A stretch of DNA of 64,000 nucleotides from NCBI RefSeq assembly GCF_947179165.1, contig NC_077237.1:10530735-10594734 (forward strand), written 5' to 3'. Source of the DNA: Solanum dulcamara. Taxonomy: Eukaryota; Streptophyta; Magnoliopsida; Solanales; Solanaceae. A program made the translations under genes and the position numbers. Positions 49,716 through 58,533 of this stretch are shown in pieces. How positions within the stretch are numbered: the first letter of the stretch is position 1; each line of letters opens with the position of its first letter. Under the pieces are notes generated by a model. The model made no database searches and was not told where the DNA came from. It worked only from the letters and a program-made list of their open reading frames with translations.

Positions 49716-50141
49716 TGTTATGCCCCGGGAGGGTACCCTAAACGTGACTGGCACTTGAAAGCCATTTCTGACCCTCAAGCGAACCACCTGATTCAATCAC
49801 TCTATCAATCAGTCATATACACTTAAAGGAAGGCTCAATCGTAACATGCTAGTTACAATATGGGGGCCGAAGGCCAAACATATTCAACCCAACAAAATAA
49901 GAATAATAGGACTCCTCAAAATAATAGTCCAACCTCCCTACACTCTAGTCTATGAAGCCTCTATCAAAGTCTAGAAGGTGTCAATGACAAGTCCATGGCT
50001 ACCAACAATCAACATAAAGAAGAATATATAAAGCTATATAAGAAACTCAAGATCCTCCGGAAACTAGGAAGACTCACCACATAGCTGGAAGTGTGTAGAT
50101 AAATCAACAGTGCACCTGTTGATGATCTCTGGTACCTATCT

Positions 50142-50191
50142 CTGCATCATGAAACGATGCAGGCCAAATGGCGTCAGTACATGGAATGTAC
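50142..50191 (-). other. Double hairpin in solo LTR D
   Basis: CTGCATC (50142-50148) pairs with GATGCAG (50156-50162), and GTACAT (50177-50182) pairs with ATGTAC (50186-50191). The order on the minus strand is GTAC stem first and the other stem second, as in LTRs A and B. Confidence 0.65.
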
Positions 50192-50529
50192 GAGTATGTA
50201 ATATGGTCGGTTGAAACAAACATCAAGAAACATCAATATCAACTCAGGATCTCAACTCATAATTATATGGCAACTCACTCAAGTGTCCTAAGTCTAACAA
50301 GAAGTAGTTTAGACAGGACCATCTCATAAGCCACTCAACTCAACTAACTTGGAGCACTATGAAGACCTAAATGGGAGTTTCTCTTATCCGACAACCATCA
50401 CCTATGAGCCAGTGATAGTACAACAATCAGACGTTGTTGCCACGTCCGTCCATACCTTGCCAGGGCATGAACTCCTCCCTAATCTTGGATACCATCGATT
50501 AGTCAAGTCCTATCATTTCAGGACAATAA

Positions 50530-50600
50530 AAATGGGAAACATCTGACTTTAACGGTTCGATCCCACGGGAAGCATCCGACTTTAACGGTTCCATCCCTAC
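50530..50600 (-). repeat. Minirepeats inside solo LTR D
   Basis: Two units about 36-37 bp apart with RCATCYGACTTTAACGGTTC on the plus strand, followed by a variable tail. Confidence 0.7.
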
Positions 50601-51493
50601 CTACGTTGGCGGCGTAGTTTCTGGGGTTCGAGTATGGACTGTACTCTTACCCGCTTCGGTGCTCGATACTCCTCCCATGACTCCATGCTCATAAAACTCC
50701 CTCCAATTATCTCAAACAAGCCCTCACGGCTAGTTTCATGTGGAACATTGCCACCTCATCAACTCTTTTCTCATTTCAACTCAATTAAGTCATAATGGCA
50801 AGTCTCATTTAGGACCTTGTCCACTCGTCAATTTTATCCTCCAATCAACTCAATCAAGCCTCATTTAGATAAGCATATATGACCTCTTCTCAAGACTCAT
50901 CACAACTCTATGGTTTTAGCCCAACAATTCAAGTAGAATAGCACATTTAAGGAAATTGACTTATGCAATAAAATCACATGGTTAAAGAGATCAACAAAAT
51001 ATATTCACAAATCATCTTTATCAACTCACACTAACAAGAAGGTTTTAGGAACTTCTTAGCTCAACAACATCAACACAATTAGAATCAATTTAATCGGAGA
51101 CAAAACTCATTCAAATACAAACCATACCAAGAAACTCCATTCTCATGGACCTCTAACCTCAAAGCAAGAGTAGGGCACATGGGTGGACTCATCCCATGTT
51201 TTAGATAGCCTTACATACCTTAGAATGGACTCTTGAAGAAACCTTGTTGTTGGGTCTTCAATGGAAAGCTCAAATCTTGAAGCTCTTGGAACTCTTCTTG
51301 TTGGAAATGGAGAAGAAGAAGAAGAGAGAAAGAGAGAGAGGAAACCTCCTAGGGATTTTCTAGAGAGAGAGTGGGGGCTGAAAATATGATCTCAAAATAG
51401 TCTAGGGTGATACATATATAATTTGGGTAAGTTCCCAAATTGCCCCTTCTCAAAAGTTCTGAAAAATAGGCAAAAATGCTCCTGGCGCGATAG

Positions 51494-51755
51494 TGGCGTG
51501 TCGCGCCATTGCAGCGCCAGGCTGATTACGCCTGAAACCTGCACATCTCGTAGTGGCGCGCCGCGCCAAGGACCAAACTACTGAGGCACATTCTTGGTGC
51601 GATAGTGGCGCGTCGCGCCCTCACAGCGCCAAGGCCAATATTTTCTGGGTTCTGGAAATTGGCTTGACAAACCCTGCACACCTTTTAGTGGCGCACCACG
51701 CCAGAGACCAAACTACTGAGGCATGTTTCTGGCGCTGTAGTGGCGCATCGCGCCA
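51494..51755 (-). repeat. GC-rich palindrome repeats in solo LTR D
   Basis: Five copies of a 15 bp near-palindrome, consensus TGGCGCGYCGCGCCA, stand at 51494, 51554, 51606, 51689 and 51741. Copies 2 and 4, and copies 3 and 5, are each 135 bp apart. The words GACCAAACTACTGAGGCA follow copies 2 and 4, so part of this is a 135 bp tandem duplication. The island is far richer in G+C and CpG than the surrounding LTR. Confidence 0.88.
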
Positions 51756-52461
51756 CTGGGGTGCCAAGCCCTTTTTTCCAGAATTTCAACTCAAGCCTGA
51801 AAATCTCTGCTGTGCTAGTTCATCTTAGGATCGCTATATCTTTCGACTTCAAACCCCAAAAATTATATTCTTGGTGGCATTGGAAAGAAGACTCGATGAA
51901 CTTTAATTTGATGGGTCGTGGGCCACCCAGATTATCGTCTTTCAAAAGATAGGGTTGTTAGAAGTCAACCCCTTATGCGAAATCCTCCTCAAACTTAGCC
52001 ACGTCGAATCTTTTGGATTTAATTTGGTCCTAGGGGCCCCCTTGTGACCCCACATCACCTCCAACATCCTTAAATTTCTCGGGGACTCATCCTAGCTCAT
52101 GCATACGCTCCTCAATACTCGGGTTCGACCCTATCCATATACAAGAAGGGTCTGAATCGTAGGGGGAAATTTTGAGGGGTGTTTCACCTAGCTCCGAAGC
52201 AACCAAACTTAATAAAAATGAAACTCAACCTCTATCGAATAATCATCTACTCACAAAGAAATACATTTTTCTTTTATATTCTTAAGCTCTTGTACTCTCA
52301 AGTTCTTGTGTTCTACAATTCACTATTATTAATCATATAAATAAGCTCAATCTCTTCTCGGACGCTACCAATCATCAACGTACCGGACTTCAGGATAATT
52401 CTATTCCTTTACTTTATAGCTTGAGTTCAATTTCATATTTGTTTTTTTTGTACCTTGTTCT

Positions 52462-52741
52462 TGTTGAAATATTAGTTTGTTTTTCTTTTCTTCTACTAGT
52501 TGACTTGGTCTTTAGGAATAAGTGGAGTAAAGTGTTATGCTTAGTTTAGGAATCATGTGCTCTATTTTTTAGGAGCAAGTTGATAATGGGACTGATATGT
52601 GTCCTGTTTAAATGGATTATTCTGTTAAGCATTTGCCTATATATAGGCTTGAAGTAATGAATAAAAGATTTAAGAGTTTCCAGCAAATTACTTTATCTTC
52701 TTACGTATCTTTTATTTCTCTCATTTCTTAAGTTTCCATCG
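52462..52741 (+). repeat. 5' LTR of copia element 3, with TATA box
   Basis: Starts TGTTGAAATATTAG. The TATA box CTATATATAGG lies at 52637-52647. The last base is G where the 3' LTR has A. Confidence 0.93.
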
Positions 52742-52755
52742 GTGTATCAGAGCTA
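52742..52755 (+). other. Primer-binding site of copia element 3
   Basis: GTGTATCAGAGCTA directly follows the LTR, close to the TGGTATCAGAGC initiator-Met-tRNA site. Confidence 0.75.
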
Positions 52756-52806
52756 GGTTTTGTGAGAGAAACACACAAAAAAAAAATTGCAGCAACGAGT
52801 GAGCCT

Positions 52807-53748
52807 ATGACTTTAGAAAACTTTGTGCAAGCAGCCATTCCTTGCTTTGATGGTCACTATGATCATTGGAGCATGTTAATGGAGAATTTCATGCGGTCCA
52901 AGGAGTATTGGCAGGTCATCGAAAATGGAATTCAGCAGCCAGCAACTGACATAACTTTGATAGATTCACAAAAAGAAGAACTCGAAGCTAGAAAGCTAAA
53001 AGACCTGAAAGCAAAGAACTATCTATTTCAGGCAATTGATCGTCCTATCTTGGAAACAATTCTTTGCAAAGAAACTTCCAAAGATATTTGGGATTCCATG
53101 AAGAAGAAGTATCAAGGCTCTACAAGGGTGAAGCGTGCACAGCTTCAAGCTTTGAGAAAGGATTTTGAAATACTAGAAATAAAGGAAGGAGAATCTGTCA
53201 CCAATTATTGTGCTAGAACAATGGAAATCACCAACAAAATGCGTTTCCACGGTGAGAAGATAGACGATGTTGACATTGTGGAGAAGATTTTGCGCTCGTT
53301 GAAACCAAAATATAATTGTGTGGTCTGCTCAATCGAAGAGTCAAAAGATATAGATGCACTATCTCTTGATGAATTGCAAAGTTCTTTACTGGTTCATGAA
53401 CAGAAGATGAACAAAGATTCCATGGTACAGGAGCAAGCATTGAAGGCTTCTACTAATACTCATTCCAATAACTATAGAGGAAGGGGTAGAGGTAGAGGCC
53501 GAGCAAAAGGAAGAGGAGATCGTGGAGGCAGAGATTTCAGCAGAAATTTCAAAGCCAACACTGATCAATTTCAAGGCAAAGGCAGAGGTCGAGACCATGA
53601 CAAATCCAAGGTAGAATGCTATAGATGTCACAGATTTGGTCATTATGCATCAGATTGTTATACTAGACTGCCTAATGATAAAGAAAAGGAAGAAAGTGCC
53701 AACTTTGTCGAAAATAAGGAAGTAGAAACTTTGTTAATGGTTGTCTAA
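52807..53748 (+). pseudogene. gag of copia element 3
   Basis: Starts at ATG 52807 (MTLENFVQAAIPCFDGHYDH) and reads 313 codons. It has an N-terminal UBN2-type capsid region (ENFMRSKEYWQVIENGI, IWDSMKKKYQGSTRVKRAQL), an RG-rich linker (YRGRGRGRGRAKGRGDRGGR) and the CCHC knuckle CYRCHRFGHYASDC (53618-53659). In-frame TAA at 53746-53748 cuts it before the protease; the same frame continues into DIWYIDTGCSNHMCGS, so this stop is a nonsense mutation and not the normal end. The gag part itself looks intact. Confidence 0.93.
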
Positions 53749-55739
53749 GATGGAATAAAACATGAGTCGGATATTTGGTATATAGATACCGGATGTAGTA
53801 ACCACATGTGTGGAAGTAAAAAAAAAATTCATCTCTAAATGAAAATTTCCATTCCACTGTGGCATTTGGTGATTGTTCTACTATTGAAGTGATGGGGAAA
53901 GGTGATATCAAGATTAAAACCAAGAATGGTTTTGTTGAAACAATCTCTAATGTGTTGTATGTTCCCGACTTGAAAAGCAACTTACTTAGTGCTGGTCAGT
54001 TGCAAGAGAAGGGTTATGTCATCACTATTAAGAAGGGTGAGTGTAAAATTTATGATCCTGTGAGAGGAGCTATTGCAGTAGTTCAAATGAGCTCCAATAG
54101 ACTATTTCCACTAAAGATTGATGATATTCAATCTTGTTTGATGGCTGAAGTCAAGGATTCCTCATGGTTGTGGCATTTTCGTTATGGTCATTTGAGTTTT
54201 GGAGGATTGAAGACACTCCACCAGAAAAACATGGTCACAGGGCTTCCTCAAATTACTGCTCTTTCCAAAATCTGTGAAGAATGTGTTGTTAGCAAACAAA
54301 CTCGCTCTCAATTTCCTAAAGGAAAGTCATGGAGAGCAAAGGATGTGTTGGAGCTTGTGCATTCAGATCTTTGTGGTCCAATAAACCCAACATCCAATGG
54401 AGGTAAAAGATATTTAATCACTTTTACAGATGATTTTTCAATGAAAACTTGGGTTTATTTTTTGCAAGAGAAATCTGAAGTTTTTTCAACATTTAAAAGC
54501 TTCAAAGTTCATGTGGAAAATGTAGCAAGAAAAAATATCAAGACTCTCCTAACAGATCATGGTGGCGAATATTGTTCGAAAGAATTTGAAGGTTTTTGTA
54601 TAGATCATGGCATTCGAAGAGAGCTTACAGCTGCGTACACACCACAGCAGAATGGTGTATCGGAGAGAAAAAATAGAACCATCCTCAACATGGTGAGAAG
54701 TTTGTTGGCAAGAGGAAGCGTTCCAAAAACTTTCTGGCCAGAGGCAGTAAATTGGAGTATTCATATTTTAAACAGAAGCCCAACTTTTTCTGTCCAAAAT
54801 ATGACATCGGAGGAGGCATGGAATGGGAGAAAACCAACAGTAGATCATTTTAGAATTTTTGGATGCATCGCATATGCTCATGTCGCAGACCAGAAGAGGA
54901 AGAAACTTGATGACAAGGCTGAAAAATATGTTTTTCTTGGTGTAAGTGAATTTTCCAAAGCATATAAATTGTTCAATCCATTGACAAGGAAGATTGTTAT
55001 CAGTAGGGATGTTGTTTTTTATGAGGAGAACACTTGGGATTGGAATGGGCAGCAGCTTACCCAAGTACTCTATGATAGTGACGTTGAACTAGAGAAATTT
55101 TCAGCAGCTTGCACACCGAAAAATTCAGCAACTTCAGCAACAGTTGCTATAGAAAATGAAGAAACAACTCGGTCTGTTGGGCGTACTAGAAGAAGGCCTG
55201 CTTGGATGGAAGATTATGAGGTAACTGGAATTGAAGATCCAATTACTCACTTTGCTTTGTTTTCAGATTGTGATCCTACGTCTTTTGAGAGTGCCGTGAA
55301 GGAAGAAAAATGGAGAAAAGCAATGGATGATGAAATTAATGCCATTGAACGAAATGATACTTGGGAGCTGTCTGATCTTCCAAATGGACAGAAAACTATT
55401 GGAGTAAAATGGGTCTTCAAAACAAAGTTGAAGGAAAACGGTGAAGTTGACAAGTACAAGGCACGTCTAGTGGCTAAGGGGTACAAGCAAGAATACGGGA
55501 TCGATTATACAGAAGTATTTTCTCCCGTTACGAGGCATGATACAATCAGATTGGTAATTGTGTTGGCGGCTCAGAAATCTTGGCCTATTTTCCAGTTAGA
55601 CGTCAAGTCGGCATTCTTACATGGGTACTTGGACGAACAGGTATTTGTTGAACAACCCCCAGGTTATGTTAAAATTGGAAATGAGCATAAGGTTTACAAA
55701 TTGAAAAAGGCCCTTTATGGACTAAAACAAGCTCCCTGA
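53749..55739 (+). pseudogene. Protease, integrase and first part of RT of copia element 3
   Basis: The protease motif DTGCSNHMCG (near 53785) is followed by a ten-A run (53818-53827) where the frame changes; downstream the frame is open from about 53829. Pre-integrase (SWLWHFRYGHLSFGGL, near 54160) and the integrase core follow, with its three acidic positions in HSDLCGP (near 54361), LTDHGGEY (near 54547) and PQQNGVSERKN (near 54640). Then come the integrase C-terminal part (FRIFGCIAYAHV, FLGVSEFSKAYKLF) and RVT_2 up to YGLKQAP. There TGA at 55737-55739 stands, probably from CGA by a C-to-T change. More than 600 codons are otherwise open. Confidence 0.93.
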
Positions 55740-56813
55740 ACTTGGTATAGTCGCATTGAGGGGTATTTTCTAAAAGTTGGTTTTTCGAAATGTCCTTATG
55801 AGCATACACTTTTTGTTAAGATTGGGGATCAAGGAAAAATACTCATTATTTGTTTTTATGTTGATGATCTTATATTTACTGGAAATTGTGGTGTGATGAT
55901 TGAAGAATTCAAGAGGTCAATGATGGATGAGTTTGAAATGTCCGATCTCGGATTAATGCATTACTTTCTTGGCATAGAAATAGTGCAATCTGATGATGGG
56001 ATCTTCATTTCTCAGAAGAAATATATAGGAGAAATTCTAGACAGATTTCAGATGAGGGATTGTAATCCTGTTAACACTCCTACAGAGCTTGGTTTGAAGC
56101 TACACAAAGATCCTACTGGAAAGAAGGTTGACAACACACTTTACAAACAGGTTATGGGGAGTTTGATGTATCTCACTACAACAAGGCCCGACATAATGTA
56201 CTCTATGAGTTTAATCAGTAGGTATATGGAGAATCCCACAGAAATGCACTTGTCGGCAGCGAAAAGAATTCTCCGTTACTTGCAAGGAACGAGAGACTTT
56301 GGGATATTTTATAAGAAGAATGAAAAATCCAAGTTGCTCGGTTATACTGACAGCGACTATGCTGGTGATCAAGATGATAGAAAAAGCACTACAGGTTATG
56401 CTTTTATATTCGAGTATGGTGCTATTTCATGGTCAGCTAAGAAGCAACCAATTGTCACGTTGTCTAGTACAGAAGCTGAGTTTGTTGACGCGACTGTTTG
56501 TGATTGTCAAGCTATTTGATTGAGGAGAATTCTAGAGGAGTTGAAATTCAAGCAACCAGGAGGTACCAAGATCTTTTGTGACAACAATTCAGCAATCCAA
56601 CTATCCAAGAATCCAGTGCTACATGGAAGAAGCAAGCACATTGATGTGAAGTTTTATTTTTTAAGAGATCTTAGCAATAATGAAACAATTGAATTGATCT
56701 ATTGCAGGAGTGAAGATCAGGTTGCGGATATTTTCACCAAGGCCTTGAAGATGGGGTCATTCATGAAACTTAGAAGGCTGCTAGGTGTCTGCACAATTAA
56801 AGATGTAAACTAA
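55740..56813 (+). pseudogene. Rest of RT and RNase H of copia element 3
   Basis: Same frame as the preceding part. It has the RT catalytic FYVDDL (about 55855-55872), DLGLMHYFLGIEI and GSLMYLTTTRPDIMYS, then RNase H with YTDSDYAGDQDDRKSTTGY (near 56345). TGA at 56517-56519 follows CDCQAI, most simply a Trp codon changed by G to A. The frame continues with ILEELKFKQP, IFCDNNSAIQLSKNP and DQVADIFTKALK and ends at TAA 56811-56813. Apart from the two TGA codons this half is open. Confidence 0.93.
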
Positions 56814-56832
56814 CTGTTAACAAACATCAGTT

Positions 56833-56843
56833 TAAGGGGGGAC
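56833..56843 (+). other. Polypurine tract of copia element 3
   Basis: TAAGGGGGGAC directly before the TGTTGAA start of the 3' LTR. Confidence 0.8.
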
Positions 56844-57518
56844 TGTTGAAATATTAGAGCCCGTTTGGATGGGCTTAAAAAAAATAACTTTTATGTATGG
56901 AGTGCTTTTAGAACTTTGAAGTGCTGAAAGTTATTTTTATAAATAAGCAGTTGAGTGTTTGGATAAAAGTGCTTATGTTGAAAATAAGTGTTTGAATTTT
57001 AGGGTTAAAAGAATAAAAAGGGTAGTTTGAAAATTTAGTTAAAATATAAGGAATATAAAAGTAATTTCCATGGTCAAACAAAATGGCTTTAAGCACTTAG
57101 AAAAAAAAAGTTAGAAATCCTAACTTTTCATTTTTGACTGACTTTAAGAACTTTATGGCTTAAAGTTAACATTAGGCAAACACATCCAAAAGCTAAAAAG
57201 GGGCTTATAAGTTGGTTTGATCAACTTAAAGCTCATTCAAACAGGCTCTTAGTTTGTTTTTCTTTTCTTCTACTAGTTGACCTGGTCTTTAGGAATTAGT
57301 GGAGTAAAGTGTTATGCTTAGTTTAGGAATCATGTGCTCTATTTTTTAGGAGCAAGTTGATAATGGGACTGATATGTGTCCTGTTTAAATGGATTATTCT
57401 GTTAAGCATTTGCCTATATATAGGCTTGAAGTAATGAATAAAAATTTTAAGAGTTTCCAGCAAATTACTTTATCTTCTTACGTATCTTTTATTTCTCTCT
57501 TTTCTTAAGTTTCCATCA
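56844..57518 (+). repeat. 3' LTR of copia element 3, split by a MITE
   Basis: The first 13 bp (56844-56856) and the part from 57252 onward together give a 280 bp LTR. Between them lie the MITE and a copy of its TTA duplication. The end TTTCCATCA is followed by GTTCT. Confidence 0.93.
56857..57248. mobile_element. Tourist-like (PIF/Harbinger-type) MITE
   Basis: A 392 bp noncoding element with terminal inverted repeats GAGCCCGTTTGGATGGGCTT and, reverse-complemented from the right, GAGCCTGTTTGAATGAGCTT. It is flanked by TTA (56854-56856 and 57249-57251). A three-base TWA duplication and a G-rich TIR with GTTTGG are typical of PIF/Harbinger MITEs. The interior is AT-rich and contains no transposase, so it depends on an element elsewhere. 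Confidence 0.9.
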
Positions 57519-57523
57519 GTTCT

Positions 57524-58533
57524 GTTGGAAATGGAAAGGAGAAGAATGAGAAGATCCATTGAGCTTCACTATCCATGCGTAGCAGAAAGAAAGAAAGGAT
57601 AAATAGAAGAAATAGTGAAGTCTTTGATCAGCACTATTCTTTATGCTGAAGCAAGCACGTGAGCAGCACAATATTCAACATAAAAAAGAATATAATTTGT
57701 TACATGCTTAGAATATTTTATATAGGATTGGGACAAGTGTACAACTGAATATTTTTCTTATGCATTTTCCTTTAATTATTTTGTACAAATATTTGTATAA
57801 ACAGAGAACATAATGATCAATGAAAGAGGATCAGAAATTCACCACAAGCTTCCTTTCATTCTTACATGTTCACACTAATTAAGCATGTTTAAAATACATA
57901 AATCACATATTTTGGTCATATCAATCTGTGTATCCTTGAGCCACGTCTACAAATTCAACTGTATCATTTTAAGAGTAAACAATATTATTATTATTTTACA
58001 AACATGGACTTAAATACATCCTTAGATATGCATTTAATGGTGAAAACGATATATCTTATCCTTTGAAAAGGGTATCTAACCACCCATGACTATCATTCTG
58101 AAATTGAGAACCGAGAAGTGCAAATTTTGTATGCCAATAAATGCAAGCCCCCATCAAATAGGAAATATACTTGCACTAGCTAATAAATGCCTACGGCAAA
58201 ATATCATCTCAAACTTGATATTTTTTTAGAACAGTGGTAAATAAAAAATTTACCCACACCCCTACTAAAGGAAACAAAAAATCAGTATTTAAAAAGATTG
58301 AGAAAATTTGTACTCTAGCATAATTGATTTTAAAAATTCTTCTAAAAAAACTAGAAAAATAAATGCATGCATTTTTTTTGTTTTATAATTATTGTATCCA
58401 CGATTAATTTCATGAGGTACCTATTATTTACTACTCAAACAAGAATTCAAACAAAGGGAAAATCTCACCTTACCCTTACCTATTATATTCAAAACAAAAA
58501 CAGGAAATAGTCTTGTTGTGTACTCCCAAAAAA
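57524..58533 (+). promoter_or_regulatory. 5' flank of the receptor kinase gene
   Basis: About 1 kb of AT-rich, non-repetitive-looking DNA between copia element 3 and the kinase start codon. It must contain the proximal promoter and 5' UTR. I see no convincing TATA box at a set distance; CTATTATATTC at about 58480-58490 is a weak candidate very close to the ATG. Confidence 0.4.

Larger units (their letters stand above)
49716..52186 (-). mobile_element. Solo LTR D, gypsy-type, minus strand
   Basis: 2471 bp flanked by a perfect CCTAG duplication (49711-49715 and 52187-52191). On the minus strand it starts TGAAACACCCCTC (52186) and ends CCCCGGGGCATAACA (49716). No coding sequence or second LTR is present. 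Features in transcript order are five GC-rich palindromes (51755-51494), purine/pyrimidine-rich stretches (51300-51370), two minirepeats (50530-50600) and a double hairpin (50191-50142). The same family recurs as a fragment at 63297-64000. Confidence 0.88.
52462..57518 (+). mobile_element. Copia element 3, young but broken
   Basis: A complete Ty1/copia element with 280 bp LTRs, a PBS, gag-pol, a polypurine tract and a perfect GTTCT duplication (52457-52461 and 57519-57523). The 3' LTR is extended to 675 bp by a 392 bp MITE plus its 3 bp duplication. By eye about six of 280 LTR positions differ, around 2%, so insertion was recent compared with copia element 2. Its 3' end lies about 1 kb upstream of the receptor kinase gene, in the same orientation. 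The sequence resembles Tork-type copia polyproteins. Confidence 0.96.

Noticed and set aside
32668..57518. Endogenous pararetrovirus (caulimovirus-like) insertion
   Set aside because: All reverse-transcriptase regions seen have copia domain order with integrase before RT and flanking LTRs; no movement-protein-like sequence was noticed.
58513..58533. Seven extra codons upstream of the kinase ATG
   Set aside because: They begin with TTG, and the first ATG at 58534 gives a normal signal peptide, so the start was placed there.
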